NCBI RefSeq assembly: GCF_005860795.2 | Contig: NZ_CP058350.1 | Location: 1,332,501 to 1,396,500 of the forward strand | Reading direction: 5' to 3' | Source of the DNA: Peteryoungia desertarenae | GTDB taxonomy: Bacteria; Pseudomonadota; Alphaproteobacteria; Rhizobiales; Rhizobiaceae | DNA: 64,000 nt | Notes under the pieces: generated by a model | Seen by the model: the letters and a program-made list of their open reading frames with translations, nothing else | What the model was told of the DNA's origin: nothing | Databases searched by the model: none | Part shown: in pieces, positions 8,940-16,862 of the stretch | Layout: each line of letters opens with the position of its first letter | How positions within the stretch are numbered: position 1 is the first letter of the stretch | Made by a program: the position numbers and the translations under genes

Positions 8940-9752
8940 TCAGAGGCTGAAATTATCGCCAAGGTAAAGGCGACGGACATCGGCATTGTTCACCACATCA
9001 CTGGCGCGTCCATGCGTCAGCACTTCACCAGCATGAATGATGTATGCCCGGTCAATCAGTCCGAGTGTTTCACGGACATTGTGGTCTGTGATCAAGACGC
9101 CGATACCGCGCGCCGTCAAGTGGCGCACCAGGTTTTGAATGTCGGATACCGAAATGGGATCAACGCCGGCAAATGGCTCGTCCAGCAGCATGAATGTCGG
9201 GTCGGTTGCTAGAGCTCGGGCGATTTCAAGGCGGCGACGCTCGCCGCCGGAAAGCGCAACAGCCGCTGATTTCCTCAGTCGCTCGATGTGGAACTCATGC
9301 AAGAGCTCGTCAAGCTTCGCTTCCCGCTTGCGTTTGTCGCGCTGGTGAACCTCAAGAACCGCCCGAATATTGTCTTCGACTGAAAGACCACGAAAAATGG
9401 AGGCTTCCTGGGGGAGGTAACCCACTCCAAGCCTTGCCCTTTGGTACATCGGCATTGACGACACATCATTGCCATTGATGGCGATTGTTCCGGCATCCAC
9501 CGGAACGAGACCGGTGATCATGTAGAAACAGGTTGTCTTGCCCGCGCCATTGGGCCCAAGCAAGCCGACGGCCTCTCCCCGTCGCACCACCAGAGATGCT
9601 CCATTGACCACTCGGCGTGTCCCATAGGTCTTGGTCAATCCATGGGCAATGAGCGTCCCTTCATAGCGGGATTTGTCTCCCGGCAATCGTGTGGAGCCGT
9701 GTGCCGGAGTGGATTGACCGCGGCTCCGTTTGGAAAAGAAGGGAATACGCAC
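8940..9752 (-). CDS. lptB: LPS export ABC transporter ATP-binding protein LptB
   Basis: About 270 residues if translation begins at the GTG at 9752; the frame stays open to 9821, inside lptA, but that extension reads like lptA in another frame. Walker A GPNGAGKTT, the ABC signature LSGGERRRLEIARAL and Walker B FMLLDEPFAGVD are complete. LptB powers extraction of lipopolysaccharide from the inner membrane with LptF/LptG, which are not in this window. The GTG lies 16 bases beyond the lptA stop, so the genes are tightly coupled. Confidence 0.95.
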   Translation of the reverse strand: MRIPFFSKRSRGQSTPAHGSTRLPGDKSRYEGTLIAHGLTKTYGTRRVVNGASLVVRRGEAVGLLGPNGAGKTTCFYMITGLVPVDAGTIAINGNDVSSMPMYQRARLGVGYLPQEASIFRGLSVEDNIRAVLEVHQRDKRKREAKLDELLHEFHIERLRKSAAVALSGGERRRLEIARALATDPTFMLLDEPFAGVDPISVSDIQNLVRHLTARGIGVLITDHNVRETLGLIDRAYIIHAGEVLTHGRASDVVNNADVRRLYLGDNFSL

Positions 9753-9768
9753 GTTCAGGTCGATCCCA

Positions 9769-10323
9769 TCAATTGTTCGTTTGTTGGGATTTTGGGTCGA
9801 GCTGTATCTGTACGCGGCCACCGCAGCTATCCAGCTTTGCCTGCCCGGTTGTCATCTGAACCGTTAGCTTGCAGCCAACAAAAACGTTTTTCCCCTCTGA
9901 CAGAACGACGCGGTCGCCTTCTAGAACAAAAATCTGGCGCTCCATATCGAAATAGCCCGAATCGGCGGTGGCCTGCTGGGTGCCCGATGAAAGGAACACC
10001 TTGTTGTTGACGTCGATCTTTTGAATATCGGCATTTCCTTGGGTAATGCCGGAGCCTTCACCGCTGTAGAGGACTGTCATGGCGCCGGCCTGCAGCGTGG
10101 TAGTTCCCTGGACCACCTTCACATTGCCTGTAAAGAATGCCCTTTTTTCCTGCTCGCGGATTTCCAGCGAGTCGCTTTCGATCTGAATGGGTTGGTCATT
10201 TGAAAGCTTTAGCCCGTCCATTTGGCTATTGGTCGACTGCGCCAAGGCATTGCCCGAGAAACAGCCGAGAAAACCAAGAGCGAGAATGGCGGAGACATGC
10301 CGCGAAAAGATGGGGCTGGTCAT
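9769..10323 (-). CDS. lptA: Periplasmic LPS transport protein LptA
   Basis: 184 residues with a Sec signal peptide (hydrophobic stretch about 10-22, probable cleavage after ALA at 28). The rest fits an OstA/LptA beta-jellyroll: VKVVQGTTTLQAGAMTV is the repeated beta-strand pattern that lines the lipid groove. It forms the periplasmic bridge carrying LPS from LptC to LptD. Its ATG overlaps the lptC stop by four bases (ATGA), implying translational coupling. Confidence 0.93.
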   Translation of the reverse strand: MTSPIFSRHVSAILALGFLGCFSGNALAQSTNSQMDGLKLSNDQPIQIESDSLEIREQEKRAFFTGNVKVVQGTTTLQAGAMTVLYSGEGSGITQGNADIQKIDVNNKVFLSSGTQQATADSGYFDMERQIFVLEGDRVVLSEGKNVFVGCKLTVQMTTGQAKLDSCGGRVQIQLDPKSQQTNN

Positions 10324-11003
10324 GGTTGAACGGTTTCCACGGAGTCGTTTTTCTGTAGGGTCGAGGGTTCGATTTGGAGGCGAACCTGACCCGTGAACAG
10401 CATCGTTCGCCCCTTATCCTTTATCTGGAGGGAGTTCGCAACAATCGAAGCGCCTTTTGTATTGATCTCGACAGGGTCAGGCGTGTCGAGTGTTCCACCC
10501 TTGATGTCAAGTTTCGCAGAATTGAACTTGGCATCGATCCCGCTGCTCAGATTGAGCGTGAAGGGCTGGTTTAGATCGAGATAGTCTGCACCACGATCAA
10601 AGACGCCACCAAGTGCATTGACGGTTGCAATGATCTTGTCATTGACGGGCACAGCCGCAGCAATGTTCTCAAGCGCAATAATGTTGGGATTCTTGATGTC
10701 CTGCAGAGCTCGGGACGCGCGAAGCGAATAGCTGACACCTTCTGAGTTTCGTCCCGAGATCGCTGGCTTCTCCATGACCACCTTGCCATTTTCGATCTTG
10801 GCAGATTCGATCTGAATGTTTTCTGGAAGGTAAGCCCGCACGACGGACACACCAATGAAGGTGCAAGTGATCAGCAGTGCGCCGATCGGCAGCAATATCT
10901 TCATGCGGCGCACGCGCCGAGAGTGCTGGACCGCCCTTTCATAGGCGGCTGCGCTTGATGGCCAACTCGCAGCCAGCGTGTGATCGTCAGTCTGTTGCAG
11001 CAT
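10320..11003 (-). CDS. lptC: LPS export system protein LptC
   Basis: 227 residues if started at ATG 11003 (the frame is open to 11057, but that extension lacks family character). One transmembrane segment lies at about residues 35-57 (ILLPIGALLITCTFIGVSVV), preceded by arginines that keep the N-terminus inside; the remaining periplasmic part is the LptC beta-jellyroll. It takes LPS from LptBFG and passes it to LptA. It is the first gene of the leftward lpt-rpoN series. In several rhizobia a ribonuclease D gene lies upstream; none is seen here. Confidence 0.9.
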   Translation of the reverse strand: MLQQTDDHTLAASWPSSAAAYERAVQHSRRVRRMKILLPIGALLITCTFIGVSVVRAYLPENIQIESAKIENGKVVMEKPAISGRNSEGVSYSLRASRALQDIKNPNIIALENIAAAVPVNDKIIATVNALGGVFDRGADYLDLNQPFTLNLSSGIDAKFNSAKLDIKGGTLDTPDPVEINTKGASIVANSLQIKDKGRTMLFTGQVRLQIEPSTLQKNDSVETVQP

Positions 11004-11320
11004 TCTTGTGTCCGTTGATCGGATTAAACGGTTGCAGGCGTGTTTGCATGTCCGCACCCGTTACCGTCTCCTATGTAATATGCCCAAGGTCGAGATGCAA
11101 AGATCGGCGACAAATCCTTTCGTGAGCGGGCGTGAGAAAGAAGATTGCGCCGTGCCGCGTCGTCTTCGCTTCCGTGTTCGATCTGCCATGAAGCAAGTGA
11201 CATCCGACATGGTACATCAACCGCCGCCTCTTTTTGGTTAAGTTGTTCCTTGACGTGGGTTTTTCGGTTTGGCACCTTGTGCGCCATTCTTTTAACCGAA
11301 AAGACTTCAAGGGGGCCGGC
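11004..11320. other. 317-base divergent lptC/ihfB intergenic region
   Basis: No convincing small gene: the short frames here have no recognisable family character. The region must hold the lptC promoter (leftward) and the ihfB promoter (rightward). A CTTGAC hexamer at 11249-11254 resembles the rhizobial -35 element, without a good -10 partner. A 9-bp inverted repeat lies just before ihfB and is listed separately. Confidence 0.5.
11261..11302 (+). promoter_or_regulatory. Inverted repeat / possible leader hairpin upstream of ihfB
   Basis: TTTTCGGTT at 11261-11269 and AACCGAAAA at 11294-11302 are perfectly complementary over 9 bp with 24 bases between, and the interior can fold a smaller stem (GCAC/GTGC around CTT). 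It ends 18 bases before the GTG start, just before the AAGGGGG ribosome binding site. It could be an operator, perhaps for IHF autoregulation, or an RNA leader structure. Confidence 0.4.
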
Positions 11321-11623
11321 GTGATCAAATCGGAACTAGTGCAGATTGTTGCTGCCCGTAATCCGCACCTCTATCATCGTGACGTCGAGAATATTGTGAA
11401 TGCGGTGCTTGATGAAATCACCGATGCACTCGCCGCCGGGAACCGTGTCGAATTGCGAGGTTTTGGCGCGTTTTCTGTAAAGAATCGTCCCTCGCGTTCT
11501 GGCCGCAATCCAAGGACCGGTGAAACCGTTTTCGTTGAGGAAAAGTGGGTCCCCTTTTTCAAGACCGGTAAGGAACTACGCGAGCGCCTCAATCCCGGCA
11601 TGGGCGACGAAGACGACGAGTAG
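11321..11623 (+). CDS. ihfB: Integration host factor beta subunit
   Basis: 100 residues from the GTG at 11321; AAGGGGG lies seven bases upstream, and an in-frame upstream extension lacks family character. The DNA-binding signature [22 protein letters not shown] (about residues 46-67) carries the intercalating proline at about 64. IHF bends DNA sharply and helps sigma-54 promoters, recombination and replication. The acidic tail GDEDDE is typical of alphaproteobacterial IHF-beta. Confidence 0.94.
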   Translation: MIKSELVQIVAARNPHLYHRDVENIVNAVLDEITDALAAGNRVELRGFGAFSVKNRPSRSGRNPRTGETVFVEEKWVPFFKTGKELRERLNPGMGDEDDE

Positions 11624-11717
11624 TCTCCGGTACCGGGTTGAATTGCCTCAGCCTCTGATTATCTTGCATTGAACGACCGTGTTCGTCCCGGTCTCACGCT
11701 TTGCGCAGGAGAAAAAA

Positions 11718-12062
11718 ATGTTCAGCAGGCTAGTGGCTCTGGTGGTGTTCGTCCCCCTCGGCCTTGTGCTCATAGTGCTCGCTGTTGCCAATCGTCAGGA
11801 CGTGACGCTGGCTCTCAACCCCTTCAATCCTGCCGATCAGATGTTGTCGGTATCCGCGCCTCTGTTCGTCATGCTGATTCTGTCAGTCATCCTCGGTCTT
11901 CTTCTGGGCTTTGTGATCGCTTGGATATCACAGTCGAAACATCGCAAGCGCGCCCGTCGTGAGGCAAAGGCGGCGCAGCATTGGCAGACGGAAGCGGACC
12001 GTCACAAGACACGCGCGGAAGAGATTGCCGGTCAGGGGCTGCCTCAAATCGCCATGAAGTGA
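11718..12062 (+). CDS. LapA-domain (DUF1049) inner-membrane protein
   Basis: 114 residues from the ATG at 11718, which has AGGAG nine bases upstream. Two transmembrane segments (about residues 5-22 and 45-66) flank a short periplasmic loop with the family's NRQDVTLALNPF pattern; a basic cytoplasmic tail (KHRKRARREAK) forms a likely amphipathic helix. The fold matches the LapA/YciS family, which in Escherichia coli works with LapB in regulating LPS synthesis; that role here is an inference. It lies 94 bases after ihfB. Confidence 0.82.
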   Translation: MFSRLVALVVFVPLGLVLIVLAVANRQDVTLALNPFNPADQMLSVSAPLFVMLILSVILGLLLGFVIAWISQSKHRKRARREAKAAQHWQTEADRHKTRAEEIAGQGLPQIAMK

Positions 12063-12164
12063 TCACATTCCTTCGCGCCAAGTCAGATGCTTAGGGCAAA
12101 ACTGCTTTTTTCTGGCCGTTTGCGATGCTATTGCGGGCCTCCATCAGAGCCTCGGACAAAATAA

Positions 12165-13304
12165 GTGAAAAACAACGAACGCCGTTCTGGCGCAAAGACA
12201 GCGGGCAAACAGCGCGGAGCGAAAGCGTCGTCCAAAGGCGAGCCGCGGCGCAATATCCCATACGGAGCCGCCAAGCAGTCTGGAAAGCCTTCAGAGCAGT
12301 CTGCGAACAAGGCTTCTTCGCGGATCGACAACACGGAGCCTGTCGTTGCGACCGAAGGCATGCGGATACTCAGCGTGCGAACAGGAGAGCGTCCGAAACA
12401 GAACATACCCTTGATTCTCGAATCGAGTGGTGCTGGCGATTTTCACCTGATTGACAGCGGTGATGGGCTCAAACTTGAACAGTATGGACCCTATCGGATC
12501 ATCCGACCGGAAGCACAGGCCTTGTGGCCACGGTCGCTGCCGGCGCATGTGTGGGACAAGGTGGATGCCGTCTTTACGGGCGATACGGAAGAAGATGGCA
12601 TGGGGCGCTGGCGGTTTCCGAGGGAAGCTTTGGGCGAGACATGGCCACTTTCGCTCCTGAGTATCGACTTCCTGGGTCGGTTTACCGCCTTCAGGCATGT
12701 TGGAGTTTTTCCGGAGCAGATCGCCCATTGGCGCTGGATGAAACAGACAATCGAAGAGGCAGGCCGTCCCTTGAAGGTGCTGAACCTGTTTGGCTATACG
12801 GGCGTCGCTTCGCTCGTCGCGGCAGCAGCTGGTGCAGAAGTGACCCATGTGGATGCGTCCAAAAAGGCCATCGGCTGGGCACGGGAGAACCAGGCGCTCA
12901 GTCGCCTTGATAAGGCACCCATACGTTGGATCTGTGAGGATGCGATGAAGTTCATCCTCCGCGAAGAGCGCCGTGGTAATCGCTACGACATCATACTGAC
13001 CGACCCGCCGAAATTTGGCCGTGGCCCAAATGGCGAGGTCTGGCATCTGTTCGACCATTTGCCGCTGATGCTCGACATCTGTCGAGAGCTCCTGACACCG
13101 AAAGCAAAGGGGCTGGTGCTGACCGCCTATTCCATCCGTGCAAGTTTCTACTCGATCCATGAACTGATGCGCGAGACCATGCGGGGCAAGGGTGGCCTGG
13201 TGGAATCGGGTGAGCTTGTCATCCGGGAAACCGGTTTGGACGGGAGGCAGCCCGACGGGCGTGCGCTTTCCACATCACTTTTCAGCCGCTGGGTGCCGAA
13301 ATGA
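12165..13304 (+). CDS. Class I SAM-dependent RNA methyltransferase (RlmI-like)
   Basis: 379 residues from a GTG preceded directly by an in-frame stop. The catalytic domain has the SAM motif LNLFGYTGVASLVAAAAGA (about residues 204-222), then VDASKKAIGWARENQ and TDPPKFGRG, an NPPY-type target-base motif as in 23S rRNA m5C methyltransferases such as RlmI. The first 65 or so residues are a basic, low-complexity extension (GAKTAGKQRGAKASSK) and the true start may be further in. Its stop overlaps the next gene's start (ATGA). Confidence 0.88.
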   Translation: MKNNERRSGAKTAGKQRGAKASSKGEPRRNIPYGAAKQSGKPSEQSANKASSRIDNTEPVVATEGMRILSVRTGERPKQNIPLILESSGAGDFHLIDSGDGLKLEQYGPYRIIRPEAQALWPRSLPAHVWDKVDAVFTGDTEEDGMGRWRFPREALGETWPLSLLSIDFLGRFTAFRHVGVFPEQIAHWRWMKQTIEEAGRPLKVLNLFGYTGVASLVAAAAGAEVTHVDASKKAIGWARENQALSRLDKAPIRWICEDAMKFILREERRGNRYDIILTDPPKFGRGPNGEVWHLFDHLPLMLDICRELLTPKAKGLVLTAYSIRASFYSIHELMRETMRGKGGLVESGELVIRETGLDGRQPDGRALSTSLFSRWVPK

Positions 13305-14164
13305 AAGACGACTTGAGGCATGATGGTGCGCGACGGGTCGGCCAGGTTAAAGAGGTGACCAGCCTCGCCAATCCGATTGTCAAAGAAATCAAGGCACTGG
13401 CTTTGAAAAAGTCTCGGGACCAGAGCAGGACCTTCCTGGCCGAGGGACTGAAACTGATCATCGACGCGCTGGATCGGGGATGGATCATTCGCACCCTCGT
13501 CTACGCCAAGGCCGGCAAGGGCAAGCCGATGGTCGAAAAGGTCGCCGCCCGAACAGTCGCATCTGGCGGCCTTGTGCTGGAAGTCAGCGAGAAAGTCATG
13601 GCCTCCATCACGCGGCGCGAGAATCCGCAAATGGTCGCTGCCGTGTTCGATCAGCGCTGGATGGCTTTGAAAGAGGTTGTTCCCGCACGTGATCAGACCT
13701 GGATTGCCCTCGACCGCGTTCGCGACCCTGGTAATCTGGGCACTATTGTCAGAACTGCCGATGCTGTTGGCGCCTCTGGCGTGATTTTGGTCGGTGATTG
13801 CACAGACCCATTCTCTATGGAAACCGTGAGAGCGACCATGGGCTCGATGTTTGCCTTGCCTCTTGTGAAGGCTACACCGGCCGAATTCCTGGCTTGGAAA
13901 AAGACGACGGATACCAGACTCGTGGCGACACATCTTGCCGGAGCTGTTGACTATCGCACTATCGACTATCGTTCCAAGCCGGTGGTGCTCTTGATGGGCA
14001 ATGAACAGTCAGGTTTGCCCGACGAACTGGCAAAGGCCGCTGATGCCTTGGCACGCATACCCCAGACAGGGACCGCCGACTCATTGAATCTCGCCGTTGC
14101 AACGGGTGTCATGCTTTTTGAAGTTCGCCGCCACTTGCTGACGCTGGACGGAGGCAAGGGATGA
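13301..14164 (+). CDS. TrmH/SpoU-family RNA 2'-O-methyltransferase
   Basis: 287 residues. An N-terminal substrate-binding domain (about 15-100, with [13 protein letters not shown]) precedes a SPOUT trefoil-knot domain with all three family motifs: [30 protein letters not shown] and [18 protein letters not shown]. Such enzymes 2'-O-methylate a ribose in 23S rRNA or tRNA; the exact target is not readable. It overlaps the upstream methyltransferase and the downstream lspA by four bases each, so the three are translated as a unit. Confidence 0.92.
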   Translation: MKDDLRHDGARRVGQVKEVTSLANPIVKEIKALALKKSRDQSRTFLAEGLKLIIDALDRGWIIRTLVYAKAGKGKPMVEKVAARTVASGGLVLEVSEKVMASITRRENPQMVAAVFDQRWMALKEVVPARDQTWIALDRVRDPGNLGTIVRTADAVGASGVILVGDCTDPFSMETVRATMGSMFALPLVKATPAEFLAWKKTTDTRLVATHLAGAVDYRTIDYRSKPVVLLMGNEQSGLPDELAKAADALARIPQTGTADSLNLAVATGVMLFEVRRHLLTLDGGKG

Positions 14165-14658
14165 AACTGCTTGCAGCCCTCAATCGCCCCGTGCCAGTTG
14201 TTCTCTTCATCATGACGGCACTGATGCTGGATCAGATCATCAAATACGCGGTGGAAATATATCTGCCTCTCCATGAGCTTGTGCCGGTCATTCCTTTCTG
14301 GGGGCTCTACCGGACCCATAATCTCGGTGTTGCCTTCTCCATGCTGTCCGACATGGATGGATGGTTCATCGTCAGTCTTAGGCTGATCATTGTTGCATTC
14401 GTGCTCTGGCTCTGGCGCAAGACAGGCCCGGACCAGCATTTCGCCCATTTGGGTTTTGCGATGATTATTGCGGGTGCTTTGGGTAACCTGATTGACCGCT
14501 TCATTTACGGTCACGTCGTCGATTACATTTTGTTTTATACCGCCACCTGGTCGTTTGCGGTATTCAATCTGGCAGATAGCCTGATCACGCTCGGAGCCGT
14601 GGCGATCCTGATCGATGAGATCATTGTGCACCGCCGCTCCAGGCGTGAGGAGAGCTGA
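14161..14658 (+). CDS. lspA: Lipoprotein signal peptidase (SPase II)
   Basis: 165 residues with four transmembrane segments. It cleaves the signal peptide of diacylated prolipoproteins. The motifs are complete: [19 protein letters not shown], then the two catalytic aspartates D121 (in HVVDYI) and D139 (in FNLADS). It starts within the stop of the upstream TrmH-family gene. Lgt is not present; Lnt, the next enzyme of lipoprotein maturation, is encoded at 36.8-38.4 kb. Confidence 0.96.
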   Translation: MKLLAALNRPVPVVLFIMTALMLDQIIKYAVEIYLPLHELVPVIPFWGLYRTHNLGVAFSMLSDMDGWFIVSLRLIIVAFVLWLWRKTGPDQHFAHLGFAMIIAGALGNLIDRFIYGHVVDYILFYTATWSFAVFNLADSLITLGAVAILIDEIIVHRRSRREES

Positions 14659-14753
14659 AGTCTGCAGCGAAATGGCGGTTGGACACGGTTCTTGTCACCC
14701 TTTTGTTGCAGACTCATGGTTTATGGCGCCTGAAACGACGCGGGGAGACAACC

Positions 14754-15632
14754 ATGAGCGCCGAAGTCTTGGAACGAGCATCTTTGAACACCGCGACCGG
14801 CGTGATCGCACCTTTGATCGCGCCGCGCGAGGTCGAGTTGCTTGGTCGAATTGGCTCGCTTGAGACACGGCTTGCGCAAAACAGCCGTGAGATCGAGGCG
14901 GCCCAAGCAATTCGTTATCGGGTCTTTGTCGAAGAGATGGGCTCGCAAGTTGGGCCGGATCTGGTGCAGCAGAGGCGGGAAATTGATAGTTGGGATGCCT
15001 ATTGCGACCATTTGCTTGTTCTCGACCGTGCCCTTGAAGGCGATATCGAAGACCAGATCGTAGGGACGTACCGGATCCTGCGCCATGAAGTGGCGGCCGC
15101 CCATGGCGGCTTCTATTCCGGTTCTGAATTCGAGGTGGAAAGGCTTGTCGCACGGCATCCGGCCAAGCGTTTTATGGAGCTAGGCCGTTCATGCGTTCTT
15201 CCGCCCTATCGCAGCAAGCGGACAGTTGAACTGCTCTGGCAGGGTTGCTGGGCCTATGCGCTGCGTCATCAGATTGATGTCATGTTCGGCTGTGCATCCT
15301 TCCCCGGCATTCAGCCTGAGGTGCACGCTCTCGCGCTGTCGTTCCTGCACAATTCCGTTCGCGCCAAGGGCGAATGGGAGGTCGCCGCACGGCCAGAGCT
15401 TTACCGTGAAATGGATCTGATGCCGTCGGAAGCCATCAATGCCAAGCAAGCACTCATGGCGATGCCGCCACTGATCAAGGGCTATCTCCGACTTGGCGCA
15501 ATGATTGGCAGCGGCGCGGTGATTGATCAGGCCTTCAACACGACGGATGTTCTGATTGTCCTGCCGATCTCCAGCATTTCCGGGCGATATGTCAGTTACT
15601 ACGGTGCGGACGCTGGCCGGTTTGCAAGCTGA
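14754..15632 (+). CDS. olsB: L-ornithine N(alpha)-acyltransferase OlsB
   Basis: 292 residues from ATG 14754, preceded by GGGGAGA; an upstream in-frame ATG at 14679 has no such site. The GNAT-like hemolysin/acyltransferase fold is seen in IRYRVFVEEMG, FEVERLVARHPAKRFMELGRSCVLPPYR and a C-terminal GYLRLGA segment, as in rhizobial OlsB. It joins a 3-hydroxyacyl group from ACP to ornithine, giving lyso-ornithine lipid, the substrate of OlsA. The partner olsA is at 31.6 kb, so both steps of ornithine lipid synthesis are in the window but not adjacent. Confidence 0.9.
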   Translation: MSAEVLERASLNTATGVIAPLIAPREVELLGRIGSLETRLAQNSREIEAAQAIRYRVFVEEMGSQVGPDLVQQRREIDSWDAYCDHLLVLDRALEGDIEDQIVGTYRILRHEVAAAHGGFYSGSEFEVERLVARHPAKRFMELGRSCVLPPYRSKRTVELLWQGCWAYALRHQIDVMFGCASFPGIQPEVHALALSFLHNSVRAKGEWEVAARPELYREMDLMPSEAINAKQALMAMPPLIKGYLRLGAMIGSGAVIDQAFNTTDVLIVLPISSISGRYVSYYGADAGRFAS

Positions 15633-15944
15633 CGGCCTTGGGCGGGTAAAGCCTTTCGGCGGGTTTGGAAGAATGGTTCACTGGCAAAGGGACTTCCGGA
15701 ATCAGCGGTAAGTCAGCCAGTTGTCGCTCATCCATTTTCAATATGTCGGGGTGGGCGAGAGGATCGTGCGTCCACACAGGACATCCCGGCCTTTTGGCCG
15801 AACGTTTACGATTTAAGAAAATCTTTAATATCATGGGGCATGCCCGGGATGTCTAGATTGAAATTTTGATGCTTTGTGTCGGTTTCTGTGATTATTTCTT
15901 CTTGTTCAATTGAGTTTTCTCTCTTTTGACTATAGATTTTCTGC
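15633..15944. other. 312-base olsB-lysR intergenic region
   Basis: No credible gene. It contains a small hairpin (CGGCC-TTTT-GGCCG, 15787-15800) without a T-tract, which may be a weak olsB terminator, and a 10-bp palindrome GGGCATGCCC (15836-15845) about 100 bases before the LysR gene that could be an operator. The last 100 bases are AT-rich and end in a TATAGAT element directly before the LysR start. Confidence 0.45.
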
Positions 15945-16862
15945 ATGAAGAGCTTGAGTCGTATTCATCTCAATGGGTTGCGAGCGGTTGAAGCCGTCCA
16001 TCGAACTGGTTCCCTTCAAAAGGCCGCCGATGAGCTCGGTGTGTCGATAGGCGCGGTCAGCCAACAGATCATCAAGACAGAGCAGCAGCTTGGACGCGCC
16101 CTGTTTCATCGGACCAGCAGAGGCATGGTCGTGATGGAGACTGCATCCGACATTATGGCGCATCTGTCAGAGGGTATGCGCCAGTTCTCTGCGGCGGTTG
16201 CACTGGCGGATGACCAGAACGACAAAGTGCTGACAATCTCCGTCGCGCCGATTTTTGCGTCCCGCTGGCTGGTGCACCGCGTCAGCGATTTTTCATCCAG
16301 GTTCCCAGACATAAGTCTTCGGATTGACGCAACTGACCGACTGGTTGACACAAGTGTCGTTGACGTCGATCTCCGGATCCGCGTGGGGCGCGGCGACTGG
16401 CCGGGCTTTCGCGCTGAACTGCTCCTGGAACAGCAGATCCTGCCAGTCTGCACTCCACGAATGGCGGAGGGTTTGACGCATCCCGCTGATATCTTGGGAT
16501 TGCCCAAGATCATCGACGGCAAAGCCATGTTCTCTTGGGATGTCTGGCTTCAGGCTGTCGGTCTGGCCGGAGCCGAGATTCGGGCGCGCCATGAGTTCAG
16601 CGAAGCCTCGCTCTGTATTGACGCGGCAATTGCAGGCCAAGGCGTCATGTTGGCCTGGCAAACCCTGGCGTCAAGCCCATTGCAGCAGGGTCAACTGGTC
16701 GCGCCCTTTGGGCCAGCGGTCAAAACCGGGTTTGGCCATTATCTGGTGACTGCAGACAAAGCCCGTCGTTGTCCTAAGGTCGAACGGTTCAAGCAGTGGC
16801 TGAGGGACGAGCTCGCTATGGACATGGAGCGGCTTGCAAAGGCCGCTCCCTTCAAGGTTTAG
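15945..16862 (+). CDS. LysR-family transcriptional regulator (GcvA-like)
   Basis: 305 residues. The N-terminal winged HTH is typical (AADELGVSIGAVSQQIIKTEQQLG, about residues 26-49), followed by a periplasmic-binding-protein-like effector domain with the GcvA-subfamily pattern SVAPIFASRWLVHRVSDF. The effector and targets are unknown. It has no visible ribosome binding site and a -10-like TATAGAT stands nine bases before the ATG, so a leaderless mRNA is possible. Its stop codon overlaps the stop of the convergent malic enzyme gene by two bases, the 3' ends sharing four bases. Confidence 0.9.
   Translation: MKSLSRIHLNGLRAVEAVHRTGSLQKAADELGVSIGAVSQQIIKTEQQLGRALFHRTSRGMVVMETASDIMAHLSEGMRQFSAAVALADDQNDKVLTISVAPIFASRWLVHRVSDFSSRFPDISLRIDATDRLVDTSVVDVDLRIRVGRGDWPGFRAELLLEQQILPVCTPRMAEGLTHPADILGLPKIIDGKAMFSWDVWLQAVGLAGAEIRARHEFSEASLCIDAAIAGQGVMLAWQTLASSPLQQGQLVAPFGPAVKTGFGHYLVTADKARRCPKVERFKQWLRDELAMDMERLAKAAPFKV

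Noticed and set aside
12291..13160. 289-codon open frame antisense to the RlmI-like methyltransferase
   Set aside because: The opposite strand carries complete SAM-methyltransferase motifs; the antisense frame shows none.
15592..15856. Two short frames (leftward 15592-15834, rightward 15665-15856) in the olsB-lysR gap
   Set aside because: They overlap each other on opposite strands, have no ribosome binding sites and no recognisable family pattern.
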